Positions 7,395 through 16,486 of a stretch of 64,000 nt of DNA are shown one piece after another (position 1 is the first letter of the stretch; each line of letters opens with the position of its first letter). The position numbers and the translations under genes are program-made. This DNA is from Verrucomicrobiota bacterium (GTDB taxonomy: Bacteria > Verrucomicrobiota > Verrucomicrobiia > Verrucomicrobiales > Verrucomicrobiaceae): positions 1 to 64,000 of the forward strand of contig JAFLEI010000018.1 in the NCBI GenBank assembly GCA_017301975.1, given 5' to 3'. The notes beneath the pieces were generated by a model, which was not told where the DNA came from, searched no databases, and worked only from the letters and a program-made list of their open reading frames with translations.

Positions 7395-8606
7395 ATGCAA
7401 TCCTCCCTCAAGATCAAGCTCTCCCTCTTCATGTTCCTCCAGTACTTCATCTGGAGCAGCTGGTACATGACGCTGGGCAGCTATCTCGGCACACTGGGCT
7501 TCAGCGGCACCGAGATCGGCGCCACCTATGGCGCGTTTGCCTGGGGTGCCATCCTCTCGCCCTTCATCGTGGGCTTGATCGCCGACCGCTTCTTTGCCTC
7601 GGAGAAAATCATCGCCGTGCTCGGCATCGCCGGAGGACTGGTGATGTTCTACGTCCCGCAGTTGAAGACCTTTGGCAGCGTCTATCCCACGCTCATTCTC
7701 TACTGCACGCTCTACGCGCCGACGCTGGCCCTGGGCAATTCCATCTCCATGACCCATCTCGCGGACGCCAAGAAGGACTTTCCCTTTGTGAAGATCTTCT
7801 CCGCTGTCGGCTGGATCGCCGGGGGCGTGGTGCTCAGTCAGTTGAAGGGCGAGCAGTCATCGCTGCAATACTACCTCGCGGGTGGAACCTCGCTGGTATT
7901 TGGCCTGTTTGCCCTGACGCTGCCGCACACACCGCCGCGGAAGAAAGGCCAGGACGTGCCGCTGAGCGAAGTCCTCGGCCTGGATGCGCTGGCGCTGCTG
8001 AAAAAGCCCACCTTTGCCATCTTCATCCTGTGCATGTTCCTCATCTGCATCCCGCTGTACTTCTACTTCGTGAACATGGGCACCTACCTCACGCAGTTGA
8101 AGTGGGCGGACATGGCGCAGAAGATGACGCTGGCCCAGGTGTCCGACATTGTCTTCCTGCTGCTGCTGCCGCTGATGCTGAAAAAGCTGGGCTACAAGAA
8201 AACCATCTTCCTTGGCATCCTGTCCTGGGCCGTGCGCTACTTCATGCTCAGCGCCAGCGCGGCCAGCAGCGGCACCGTGCTCATCTTCGGGGCCATCCTG
8301 CTGCACGGCGTCTGCTATGATTTCCTCTTCATCGCCGGACAGTTGTACGTGGACAGCGAAGCGAACGAACGCATTCGCGGCGCCGCGCAGGGTCTCATCG
8401 CCATCATCCTGTGGGGTTTCGGCTCGCTCGTGGGCACCTACCTCGCCGGCTACTTCATGGATCAGCACAAACTGGCCGCGCCGAAGGGAGACATCACCCA
8501 CGACTGGTCCGCCATCTGGGCCACTCCCGCATGGATCGCCGTCACCGTGCTGGTGGTGTTTGTGATTTTTTTCCGCGAGCCCCGCAAGGCGTCTGCGTCG
8601 GCATGA
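7395..8606 (+). CDS. MFS transporter, nucleoside:H+ symporter-like family
   Basis: This is an integral inner-membrane importer of about 403 residues with roughly 12 hydrophobic helices. The opening LFMFLQYFIWSSWYMTLGSYL and the following TEIGATYGAFAWGAILSPFIVGLIADRFF match the NHS (NupG-like) branch of the major facilitator superfamily, whose Verrucomicrobia and Planctomycetes members are mostly of unknown substrate. The basic loop after helix 6 (HTPPRKKGQDVPL) is typical of MFS. It is probably co-transcribed with the esterase upstream (22 bp gap). The substrate cannot be read from the sequence: a nucleoside is the family precedent, a sugar is suggested by the neighbours. Confidence 0.85.
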   Translation: MQSSLKIKLSLFMFLQYFIWSSWYMTLGSYLGTLGFSGTEIGATYGAFAWGAILSPFIVGLIADRFFASEKIIAVLGIAGGLVMFYVPQLKTFGSVYPTLILYCTLYAPTLALGNSISMTHLADAKKDFPFVKIFSAVGWIAGGVVLSQLKGEQSSLQYYLAGGTSLVFGLFALTLPHTPPRKKGQDVPLSEVLGLDALALLKKPTFAIFILCMFLICIPLYFYFVNMGTYLTQLKWADMAQKMTLAQVSDIVFLLLLPLMLKKLGYKKTIFLGILSWAVRYFMLSASAASSGTVLIFGAILLHGVCYDFLFIAGQLYVDSEANERIRGAAQGLIAIILWGFGSLVGTYLAGYFMDQHKLAAPKGDITHDWSAIWATPAWIAVTVLVVFVIFFREPRKASASA

Positions 8607-8640
8607 CCTTGCCGGACTTGTGCAGCCCCATGGCCACCGG

Positions 8641-9183
8641 TCAGCGCCCGATCGAAAAGGAATCGACGATCCGCTGCACGGCGGGCCCGCGAGTGACGGG
8701 CATGCCGTAGTACGCAAACACGAGGCCGATCATCTGTCCGCGATCAATGAAGGTGTAGTTCAGCATGGACTGCTTGGTGTCCGGCTTCTGCATTTCGAAA
8801 CGCATCGCCTCACGTCCGCCCACGGTCACCAGCTGCGGCTTGCTGAATTTGGTGAAGCCCTTCTGGCTCCAGGCGCGCTGGAAATCTTTGGCAAAATAGA
8901 GGTCTTTGACGCCTTTGTGGCTGGAGTCAGGCGCTGCGACCAGCGCAAACACGATTCCACCCGGCTGGTCGCCATTGCCATGGGCCGCGCCCATCAGCCG
9001 CCCGCCGCCTTTGGTCTTCGGCAGCGTCTTCCAGCCCTCTGGGAGAAAGAACGAGACATGCTGGGCTGGAAAGGAGACCATCTCGCCGCCCGCAACGGGC
9101 TGGCGCTGCGGCTTGGAGGACGTGGCACAGCTCATCAATGACAGGACGCTTGTAAGCAGGAGAAGCAGGGGAATTTTCTTCAT
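8641..9183 (-). CDS. putative lipoprotein, unknown function
   Basis: This 180-residue protein has a clear lipoprotein signal: MKKIPLLLLLTSVLSLMSC, with the lipobox cysteine at residue 19. The mature part is a mixed alpha/beta domain with MVSFPAQHVSFFLPEGWKTLPK and VGGREAMRFEMQKP segments. These resemble small secreted domains found in many bacteria that bind or stabilise other proteins, but I cannot name a family. I chose the start at 9183 because the longer frame (from 9225) only adds residues before the signal. It is convergent with the transporter gene. Confidence 0.8.
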   Translation of the reverse strand: MKKIPLLLLLTSVLSLMSCATSSKPQRQPVAGGEMVSFPAQHVSFFLPEGWKTLPKTKGGGRLMGAAHGNGDQPGGIVFALVAAPDSSHKGVKDLYFAKDFQRAWSQKGFTKFSKPQLVTVGGREAMRFEMQKPDTKQSMLNYTFIDRGQMIGLVFAYYGMPVTRGPAVQRIVDSFSIGR

Positions 9184-9381
9184 GGTTGGTGATTCGCAGT
9201 TGCCGCGTACCGTGCGCGGGGTCAAGCGGGAATGGCGGCCTTCTGCGGGTGCTGAGACAGGCCAGGCGCGGGGTCAGTCCTAGGTTTCAGGGAGCGGCCA
9301 TGAATTCCAAGGGCTCTCGCCGTTTGTAGTTGGCATTGGGACTTTTCCCTCGGACTCTCCCCGCCAGCAACCTTCTTTCTT

Positions 9382-10371
9382 ATGTCCACCGCCTTTGGCT
9401 GTTTTGTTGGATTTCTCGTCTGGTTTCTCATGCGTTACCTGATCGCCGGTTTTTATACCGTGAATCAAAACGAGCGGGCGGTGAAGACCAGCTTTGGCCG
9501 TGCGCAGCGCGTGCATGATCTCAGCACGAATGATGACGCCATCTCCGACATGCTCACCCCGGCGCAGAAGCAGCGCTATGACTACCCGCAGGTGCGCGTC
9601 ATTCAGCCGGGCGGGCCGTATTTCAAATGGCCGTGGGAGAAGGTGTACAAGGTGGACATCGCCACCAGCACGGTGAACATGGCCTGGGATCCGGATGATC
9701 CGACGGCGAACAATTCGGGCAGCATCCTGGATGCGGTGACGAAGGACCAGCTCAATGTGGGGCTCAACGGGCAGATCCGCTTTCGGGTCTCCGAGCGAAA
9801 CCTCTACGCCTTTGTCTTTGGGGTGAAGAACGCCTACGCGCATGTGATGGGCTACTTTGTGAGCGTGCTGCGCGAGCGCATCGCCACCTTTGAAGCGCCG
9901 GCAGACCCCAATGTGGACCCCGAGCATCCGGGCGCGGCCTCCACCATCGGCATTTCCATCAACGACATCCGCAAAAACATGCGTGATCTGAACGAGCACA
10001 TGGACCGCGAGTGCCAGAGCTCTTCGGCACGCTATGGCATCGCGCTGGATGCGTCGTTGATCACCGGCATCGACCCGCCGCATGAGGTGGAGTCCGCGCT
10101 GGCGGCGATCAACACCGCCTACAACCAGGTGTCGTCAGACATCAGCCTCGCGCAGGCCAGTGCGGACCAGAAGATCGTGCAGTCCCAGCGTGCAGTAGAG
10201 ATCGAAACGCTGAAGGCGCAGGCCGAGGTGGAGCCGCTGAAGCGCCTCGCGCTGCAGCTCCTGGATTTGAAATCGCGTGGCAGCGCGGCTTTGCGCTCCT
10301 ATGTGCGTAATGTGCGGCTGGCGCTGTTTGACAAGGCGAGCCAGGTGTTTGTGGAGACGCGCAGGGATTGA
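9382..10371 (+). CDS. SPFH/band-7 membrane protein (first of pair)
   Basis: This is a stomatin/HflK-like scaffold protein, probably membrane-anchored and oligomeric. An N-terminal hydrophobic helix (residues 3-25) is followed by the characteristic GFYTVNQNERAVKTSFGR entry to the SPFH domain and the WPWEKVYKVD segment. An alanine-rich coiled coil follows near residues 235-290 (ALAAINTAYNQVSSDISLAQASADQKIVQSQRA, split here by description). The family organises membrane microdomains or regulates proteases. A second SPFH gene follows after 28 bp, so the two products may form a hetero-oligomer, as HflK and HflC do. No peptidase partner is adjacent. Confidence 0.85.
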   Translation: MSTAFGCFVGFLVWFLMRYLIAGFYTVNQNERAVKTSFGRAQRVHDLSTNDDAISDMLTPAQKQRYDYPQVRVIQPGGPYFKWPWEKVYKVDIATSTVNMAWDPDDPTANNSGSILDAVTKDQLNVGLNGQIRFRVSERNLYAFVFGVKNAYAHVMGYFVSVLRERIATFEAPADPNVDPEHPGAASTIGISINDIRKNMRDLNEHMDRECQSSSARYGIALDASLITGIDPPHEVESALAAINTAYNQVSSDISLAQASADQKIVQSQRAVEIETLKAQAEVEPLKRLALQLLDLKSRGSAALRSYVRNVRLALFDKASQVFVETRRD

Positions 10372-10399
10372 ACCAGAAACTCTGAACCGATCATCAATT

Positions 10400-11335
10400 A
10401 TGGACATGTTATCCCACTTTTTACTCGCTGCGGCGGTGACCTTCATCGGCTGCAGCATTGCGGTGCCTGTTGTGCTTTCCATTGCGCGTGTGGCCGGGCT
10501 GTATGCCATCGTGCAGGAGCGGCGCTGCCAGGTGTACATTCTCTTTGGCAAGGTCATCGGCACGCTGGATGAGCCGGGCCTGCACTTCCTGCCCGCCAAG
10601 CTGGGAGCGGCGGCTTTTCTCGTCAACTGGCTGGGCAAATGCCAGGTCGTTGATATGCGGCTGGACCAAAGCTACCTGCGCAGCCAGCCGGTGAACTCCG
10701 AGGAAGGCGCGCCCATGGGCATTGGCATCTGGTATGAAATGTTTGTCAGCGATCCGGTTTCCTTCCTCTTTAAAAACACCGATCCCAGCGGGTCGCTCTC
10801 CGCCAACGTCAGCAACTCCACGGTGCGCTGCCTGAGCAACATGCCGCTCGCGGACATGCTGGTGAACCGCCATGTGATGAGCGACACCGTGCGCGGCGAA
10901 GTCACGCCGAAGTCGCATGAATGGGGGTTCAAACTCGGCAGTGTGTACATCCGCAAAGTCCACTTCCGCGATGCCAAGATGATCAAGCAGATCGAAAGCA
11001 AGGTGGTCAACCGCCTGCGCCAGGTCACCTCCGCCATCAAGCAGGACGGCGTCAATCAGGTCAGCGTCATCACCAGCACCGCCGAGAAAACCGCCGCCAT
11101 CGAACTCGCCAAAGCCGCCGCCGTGCGCCCGGAGATCGTGGGCAATGCACTCCGTGACATCTCCAACGATCCCGATGTGGCCCAGGCCGTCTTCGACGTG
11201 CTGGAGGCGCAGAAGATCATCAATGGCAAAGCCACCGTCACGCTGATGCCCGCCTCTGGAAGCGGCCTGCTGACGGACATTCTGGCGTCCCAGCCGCCCA
11301 GACGCGAGGGGGATACTCCGCCGGTGAAGCTGTGA
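10400..11335 (+). CDS. SPFH/band-7 membrane protein (second of pair)
   Basis: This 311-residue partner of the preceding gene has a hydrophobic helix at residues 3-30, then LYAIVQERRCQVYILFGKVIGTLDEPGLHFLP, the standard start of an SPFH domain. A charged region with the DAKMIKQIESKVVNRLRQVTSAI stretch follows. The tail is Ala-rich. I place the start at the ATG at 10400, because the frame upstream lies inside the previous gene and lacks hydrophobic character. Tandem non-identical SPFH genes suggest a mixed ring in the inner membrane. The function in this organism is unknown. Confidence 0.82.
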   Translation: MDMLSHFLLAAAVTFIGCSIAVPVVLSIARVAGLYAIVQERRCQVYILFGKVIGTLDEPGLHFLPAKLGAAAFLVNWLGKCQVVDMRLDQSYLRSQPVNSEEGAPMGIGIWYEMFVSDPVSFLFKNTDPSGSLSANVSNSTVRCLSNMPLADMLVNRHVMSDTVRGEVTPKSHEWGFKLGSVYIRKVHFRDAKMIKQIESKVVNRLRQVTSAIKQDGVNQVSVITSTAEKTAAIELAKAAAVRPEIVGNALRDISNDPDVAQAVFDVLEAQKIINGKATVTLMPASGSGLLTDILASQPPRREGDTPPVKL

Positions 11336-11346
11336 CGTGAGACCCC

Positions 11347-11430
11347 AAGGAGTGGCACTTGCCAAGTGCCATGGGAATCAGGTGGGGGTGCGCGGCGTTT
11401 CCCGGAGGGACTTGGCAAGTCCCGCTCCTT
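11347..11430. repeat. inverted-repeat element (AAGGAG ends)
   Basis: Arms 11347-11370 and 11407-11430 match 21 of 24 when inverted. Each arm has its own internal palindrome (ACTTGCCAAGT / ACTTGGCAAGT). This is a MITE- or REP-like intergenic element. The rest of the 290-bp gap before the desaturase gene shows nothing recognisable. Confidence 0.75.
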
Positions 11431-11626
11431 GCTCATCCATGCCAAAGCACTGCACGCCTCTGGAAGCCGCCTTGCTTACCGACATCCCGTTCTATGGAAC
11501 CTTTCTCACAAAGGAATAATAAAAACGAACATTGCCGTCCTCATTCAGTCCAAAACGTATCACTTCTTGAAGGCAAACAGATTGCCTCGCTGATTTCGTT
11601 CAGCACTCAAGAAGGCACCACGCATC

Positions 11627-12586
11627 ATGAATAATCAGCCCTCCGATTCCTCTCCTCAAGCGACCTTGACTCCATCCGACTCTACTTCAGCGGCACCTCT
11701 TGAACTCACGCCTTGGCGTGTACGCATCGCCACACTGGCGGTCATCATCTTTCCCTTTCTTGGCATTGTCGTGGCCCCCTTTCTAGCCTGGGGCTGGGGC
11801 TTCACCTGGACGGACTTGGGGCTCATGCTGGGCTTCTATGTGCTGACCACGCTCGGGATTACCGTCGGGTTTCATCGCCTGTTCACGCATGCTTCTTTTG
11901 AGACTCCCACCTTCGTGAAATTCGTGCTCGGGGCGCTTGGTTCCATGGCCATCCAAGGTTCCCTCTTTGACTGGGTGTCCATGCACCGCCGTCACCATCA
12001 GTTCAGCGATACCAAGGACGATCCGCATTCGCCCTGCAATGAAGGCAAAGGCATCCTGGGAGTGATCCGCGGTGCCTGGCATGCCCATATCGGCTGGTTT
12101 TTCAAAGCTGATCCACCGAACATGGCGCGCTACATCAAGGACCTCCGTGCCAGTCGTGCGTTGCAGGTGGTGAATACCCTGTTTCCCGTGTGGATTGTGC
12201 TGACCCTGCTGCTGCCCGCCCTGCTGGGTGGACTCATCAGCTGGTCCTGGCATGGCGCTCTCACCGGCCTTGTGTGGGGTGGTTTGGTGCGACTCTTCAT
12301 CGTCCATCACGTCACCTGGAGTGTGAACTCCGCCTGCCATCTCTGGGGCCGTCGCCCCTTTCCCAGCGCCGACCAGAGCCGCAACAATTTCCTCTTCGGC
12401 ATCCTCGCCATGGGTGAAGGCTGGCACAACACGCACCACGCCTTCCCGCGCTCCGCACGCCACGGCCTGCGCTGGTGGGAGATCGATGGAAGCTACGGCG
12501 TCATCCGCCTGCTCTCCTGGCTGGGCCTCGCCTGGGACATCCGCCTGCCCGCGCCTGAAGCGATTCAGAAACGCAACGTGCGGTAA
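11627..12586 (+). CDS. acyl-CoA/fatty acid desaturase
   Basis: This is a membrane-bound di-iron desaturase that would introduce a double bond, by family precedent at the delta-9 position, into membrane fatty acids. All three histidine boxes are present: HRLFTH, HRRHH and HNTHH, the last in EGWHNTHHAFPRSARHGL. Hydrophobic pairs lie before the first box and between the second and third (VVNTLFPVWIVLTLLLPALLGG). The length, 319 residues, is normal for the bacterial type. The first 30 residues are a Ser/Thr-rich polar leader. It is monocistronic as far as can be seen. Confidence 0.92.
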   Translation: MNNQPSDSSPQATLTPSDSTSAAPLELTPWRVRIATLAVIIFPFLGIVVAPFLAWGWGFTWTDLGLMLGFYVLTTLGITVGFHRLFTHASFETPTFVKFVLGALGSMAIQGSLFDWVSMHRRHHQFSDTKDDPHSPCNEGKGILGVIRGAWHAHIGWFFKADPPNMARYIKDLRASRALQVVNTLFPVWIVLTLLLPALLGGLISWSWHGALTGLVWGGLVRLFIVHHVTWSVNSACHLWGRRPFPSADQSRNNFLFGILAMGEGWHNTHHAFPRSARHGLRWWEIDGSYGVIRLLSWLGLAWDIRLPAPEAIQKRNVR

Positions 12587-12640
12587 AAGGGACCCGACGA
12601 GGTGATTAGGTGGCGCCATAGCCACACCGTTTGACGGTGC

Positions 12641-12684
12641 AGCCTTGACCTCTTGACGCGCAGCCCTTGACTGCCTCCGCCTCA
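12641..12684. repeat. partial copy of the TCAAGG/CCTTGA repeat
   Basis: AGCCTTGACCTCTTGAC at 12641-12657 followed by TTGACTGCCTCCGCC matches the right-hand end of the repeat found at 19264-19310. It lies in the gap between the desaturase and the polyamine gene. Confidence 0.5.
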
Positions 12685-12774
12685 TTTCCGTCGCTTGCAT
12701 TCCACCCATGCCTGCTACACTCGCCCTCCTGCCATTTTTGGCGTTGATTCCTCATTTCCCCTTTCCCCCCCTAC

Positions 12775-13983
12775 ATGTCCCACAGAGTCCTCATCATCGG
12801 AGCCGGCGGCGTTGGCCGCGTTGTCGTTCATAAATGTGCCCAGCTTCCCGACGTGTTCGGCGAGATCATGCTGGCCAGCCGCACGAAATCCAAGTGCGAC
12901 AGCATCGCTGCGGAGCTGAAGCGGCCGATTCAAACGGCGGCGGTGGATGCGGACAATGTGCCGGAGCTGGTCAAGCTGCTGAAAAGCTACAAGCCGGAAG
13001 TGGTCATCAATGTGGCCCTGCCCTATCAGGACCTCACCATCATGGACGCCTGCCTTGAGGCCGGCGTGCACTACATCGACACCGCGAACTACGAGCCGCG
13101 CGATGTGGCGAAGTTTGAGTATCACTGGCAGTGGGCCTATCAGGACAAGTTCAAGAAAGCGGGTCTCACCGCCCTGCTGGGCTGCGGCTTTGACCCCGGT
13201 GTGACGAATGTGTACACCGCCTACGCGATGAAGCACCACTTCTCGAAGATCAACACGCTGGACATCCTCGACTGCAACGCGGGCGATCACGGCAAGGCCT
13301 TCGCCACGAATTTCAACCCTGAGATCAACCTGCGCGAAGTCACCGCCAACGGCCGCTACTGGCAGGATGGCAAGTGGGTGGAAACCAAGCCGCTAGAAAT
13401 CAAGCGCAGCTTCCCCTTCCCCGCAGGCATCGGGCCGAAGAACATCTACTGCCTCTACCACGAGGAGCTGGAGTCTCTCACCAAGCACTTCGACATCGGC
13501 CGCGCACGCTTCTGGATGACCTTTGGCGATGCCTACATCAAGCACATGGAAGTGCTGGTGAACGTGGGCATGACGGGCATCCATCCTGTGAAGCACAAGG
13601 GCGTGGACATCATCCCCATCGAGTTCCTCAAGACCCTGCTGCCTGAACCCGGCACCCTCGGCGCAGACACCAAGGGCAAGACCTGCATCGGCAACTGGAT
13701 CGAAGGCCTGGACAAAAACGGCAAGCCCCTCCGCTACTACGTTTACAACATCTGCGACCATCAGGAGTGCTACGTGGAGACGAACAGCCAGGGCGTCAGC
13801 TACACCACCGGCGTGCCCGCCATGATCGCCGCGCGTCAGCTTCTCACCAATCCTGCTGAGTATCGCCAGCCCGGCGTCTGGAACGTCGAGCAGCTTAATC
13901 CTGATCCCTTCATGGCCGATCTGAACGCCTACGGCCTCCCATGGCTGGAGACCTGGCCGACGGAGCCGCTGCCAGGAGAGTGA
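12775..13983 (+). CDS. carboxynorspermidine dehydrogenase (saccharopine dehydrogenase family)
   Basis: This enzyme reduces the Schiff base formed from aspartate semialdehyde and a diamine to carboxyspermidine or carboxynorspermidine, in the alternative polyamine pathway. It opens with an NADPH-binding motif (VLIIGAGGVGRVVVHKC). The ANYEPRDVAKFEYHWQWAYQDKFKKAG and LGCGFDPGVTNVYTAYA segments follow, which are characteristic of this subgroup rather than of lysine-pathway saccharopine dehydrogenase. The length, 402 residues, fits. The decarboxylase that normally completes the pathway is not in this window. The start at 12775 places the nucleotide-binding strand at residue 4. Confidence 0.9.
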   Translation: MSHRVLIIGAGGVGRVVVHKCAQLPDVFGEIMLASRTKSKCDSIAAELKRPIQTAAVDADNVPELVKLLKSYKPEVVINVALPYQDLTIMDACLEAGVHYIDTANYEPRDVAKFEYHWQWAYQDKFKKAGLTALLGCGFDPGVTNVYTAYAMKHHFSKINTLDILDCNAGDHGKAFATNFNPEINLREVTANGRYWQDGKWVETKPLEIKRSFPFPAGIGPKNIYCLYHEELESLTKHFDIGRARFWMTFGDAYIKHMEVLVNVGMTGIHPVKHKGVDIIPIEFLKTLLPEPGTLGADTKGKTCIGNWIEGLDKNGKPLRYYVYNICDHQECYVETNSQGVSYTTGVPAMIAARQLLTNPAEYRQPGVWNVEQLNPDPFMADLNAYGLPWLETWPTEPLPGE

Positions 13984-14157
13984 GACGTAGCCGTCAAGGC
14001 AGTCAACATAGTCAAGGCGATCCCGCATAGCGAGTGCATCGGCCGCTTTCGCGGGCGGGGTTGCTAACGCATCCAAGGAGCGCTGGGAGGCGGGGGCGGC
14101 GTGACAAACGTGAGGTCCGTGAGGCTGCGCATGCTGCGACAGATTGGAAAGCCTATG

Positions 14158-14478
14158 CCACGGACAGTTGAAAATGAGTCTGAAGGAGCAGGCCTGTTTT
14201 CCAAGCAGAGAATCAGGCATGGCGCTTCATGCTGGGACGTAGGATGGACGTGGCGACAGCCCGTCCGTCCATGAGCGTAAGGCAAGCGTCTTGAGCCTCC
14301 GAGCGTTCAGGCAGCCTTGGGGTTATCGCAGGCGCTGTGGCGTAGGAAGGTCCTCGCGGTCGGGCGGTTTGGCGAAAGTGGCGATGGAGCATGAGCAGTC
14401 CTCGACGCCAAACACGACCAACCTACGTTCCAGAAAGCCTGCATGCCCTCTCAGCGAAGAGACCTGTTTTCTATTGAG
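14158..14478 (-). repeat. CGTAGG-ended inverted-repeat element, copy A1
   Basis: A 190-bp core (14238-14427) starts CGTAGGATGGACGTGG and ends with the complement of a similar 16-mer, giving imperfect terminal inverted repeats. About 80 bp on the left and 50 bp on the right are also shared with copy A2 at 23641-23958. No transposase is encoded. It occupies most of the gene-free gap 13984-14498. Confidence 0.75.
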
Positions 14479-14498
14479 CATAGTATTAGACTTCGCGA

Positions 14499-16286
14499 CT
14501 ACATGACCACCATCTGCCCACTTTTGGACAAATCCTTGGTCGCCTGCCCACCGTCCTTCTCCCGCTTCTCCGCGCCAAGGACGCAGGCCATTTCAATGCC
14601 GAGGATGCAGACATCATCGTCAAAATCACTGCGGTGGGAGTAGGCGTGCACTTCGGCGAGCACGGACTGGAAGAGCTCATTGGTGGGGAAATGGAGGCGT
14701 TCATCGACGACTTTGAAGAGGTCGTCCTGACTGAACCAATTGCCCTCCGCGTCCTCGACTTCAAACAGGCCGTCGGTGTAGAGCATGAGGAGATCGCCGG
14801 GGGCCATGGTGGCACGGCTGGTGGTAAATACCACATCCGAGAAGAGTCCCAGGGCGCCGGCCCTGCCATTGCGTTCGAGAAACACCGTCTGGCCGGCATG
14901 ACGCCTGAGATGCAGGGGCGAGGGATGCCCGGCAATGGCGTATTGAAATTCACCTTTGACGGCATCCGCGATGACCATCACCCCGGTGGCGTACATGGTG
15001 GTTCCGGCCTGCTTGAGGATGGAGTGCAGACCGTGATTGATCTGGGTGAGCAGGTGGCCAGGATCGAGATCGCTGCCGCTGTGCTGCTCCAGCAGCGCGC
15101 GCATCATGCTGGTGACCAGCGCTGCGCGCACGCCGTGGCCCATGACATCGCAGATGAAGACGCCGACACCGGTTTCTGAGACGGGAAAGACGCTGAAGAA
15201 ATCACCGCTCACCACGCCTGCGGGCTGGTAGATGGAGAAAAACTGCAGGGCGCTGTCCCCGACGGAAGCGGACCTGGGTACGCTGGGGAAATGATCCGGC
15301 AGCAGCGCGAGTTGCAGCTCGCGCGCCATCGTCAGCTCCTCCTGCATCTGCTGGTTCTTGGCGCTGAGCTCCTGCGTGCGCTCGGCGATGCGCCGCTCCA
15401 GTTCGCGATTGAGAGCCTCCAGGGCGGCCTGTGCGGCATTGCGCTCGCTTTCCACCTGGTCAATCCGCCGCCCCACCAGCCGCGCCACCTGAGAGATCAC
15501 GGCGGTGATGATCAGGATGTAGAGCACGGTGGAGAGCGCCGAGGTCAGCGCGGGATTCAGCGTCCAGTCGATGATGTAATGGGTGCGCAGCAGGCCCTCC
15601 GCCAGCGCCACCAGCACGACTGCCGGCAGGAACCAGCGCAGCAGCAGCGCACGGGTGGAGTCCCCCTGCCATTGCCGAAACGGCCAGCACTCTGCGCCCA
15701 CCGCTGCAATGACGCTGCTGCCCAGAAGGATGAAAGCCGCCGCCGTGGGCAGCGCCACGGGGATGATGGTGCCGCCGTAGAGCAGCGGTGTGCCATGCAT
15801 GTAGCCCAGCACCACGACGCCGCTGATGGCCAGAACCACCGCCGCCGCAGGCCCGGCCCAGAACTGCAGCCGCACTTTCAACAGCGCCAGGATGGAAACG
15901 CAGATGAGCAGAAAATTGAGCGCGGTGATGGGCGACATCCGGCCCGTGCGCACCTCACCAAACATCGCCGGGTCCGCCACCAGCCATTCTTCCACTCCAA
16001 GACTCCTGCCGCTGAAAAACTCCACCAGCTTGCCACCGGCGACGATCCCCACAATGCCGAGCAGAAGCAGCGCGATGGGACGGCGGAACTGCGGGCGCCC
16101 CCGCAGCAGCATGACCAATCCGAGCAGGGTGAAAGCGAGCGCGGTGCTGGGGGCCATGGGGATGTAGCTCTGGCGAACGCTGGCCAGCACCTCCAAACCA
16201 GAGACCCAGCCGATGAGCGTGAGCGCTCCCAGCACGCCCGTCAGGAGGGCGCAGGCAAAGCTGATTTGGCGATAGATCATTTTCAT
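14499..16286 (-). CDS. membrane sensor with SpoIIE-type PP2C phosphatase domain
   Basis: This is a 595-residue signalling protein. The N-terminal half, about residues 1-270, has around eight hydrophobic helices. A coiled coil follows (VESERNAAQAALEALNRELERRIAERTQELSA, described in parts), then a PP2C/SpoIIE phosphatase domain from about residue 340. That domain shows the metal-binding motifs GVVSGDFF, FICDVMGHGVRAALVTSMM, LLMLYTDGLFE and SDFDDDVCILGI. Proteins of this build dephosphorylate anti-sigma-factor antagonists, though no partner is nearby. I place the start at 16286 (MKMIYRQISF), since the longer frame adds a non-hydrophobic leader. The last 25 residues are a polar tail of uncertain relevance. 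Confidence 0.88.
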   Translation of the reverse strand: MKMIYRQISFACALLTGVLGALTLIGWVSGLEVLASVRQSYIPMAPSTALAFTLLGLVMLLRGRPQFRRPIALLLLGIVGIVAGGKLVEFFSGRSLGVEEWLVADPAMFGEVRTGRMSPITALNFLLICVSILALLKVRLQFWAGPAAAVVLAISGVVVLGYMHGTPLLYGGTIIPVALPTAAAFILLGSSVIAAVGAECWPFRQWQGDSTRALLLRWFLPAVVLVALAEGLLRTHYIIDWTLNPALTSALSTVLYILIITAVISQVARLVGRRIDQVESERNAAQAALEALNRELERRIAERTQELSAKNQQMQEELTMARELQLALLPDHFPSVPRSASVGDSALQFFSIYQPAGVVSGDFFSVFPVSETGVGVFICDVMGHGVRAALVTSMMRALLEQHSGSDLDPGHLLTQINHGLHSILKQAGTTMYATGVMVIADAVKGEFQYAIAGHPSPLHLRRHAGQTVFLERNGRAGALGLFSDVVFTTSRATMAPGDLLMLYTDGLFEVEDAEGNWFSQDDLFKVVDERLHFPTNELFQSVLAEVHAYSHRSDFDDDVCILGIEMACVLGAEKREKDGGQATKDLSKSGQMVVM

Positions 16287-16486
16287 GACGCTACATCGGT
16301 GCCCGCAGGTGGTTGGGTTGCCAGCGGCGAGACGAAACCACCGCTGAGCCAAAAGACAATGGGAACTCTGTGTCGTGGTGGGGGCTACAGCAGGCCCCCA
16401 AGGGCCCCCGCACCGATCACTTGTCATTCCGAATTCCCATTGCCCCCATCCCCCGCCGCGCATACAAACCTCCCCCCTTTCCCCTC

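Noticed and set aside
5192..7468. 758-residue open frame on the reverse strand
   Set aside because: It is antisense to the esterase gene and lacks any recognisable domain; the + strand has clear hydrolase motifs and a Tat signal.
12600..12774. possible riboswitch upstream of the polyamine gene
   Set aside because: Only short hairpins (CACCGT-TTG-ACGGTG) and a partial repeat copy are visible; no known aptamer pattern fits.
14291..14643. small ORFs in the CGTAGG repeat
   Set aside because: They are translations of the repeat element A1, and similar ORFs occur in copy A2.
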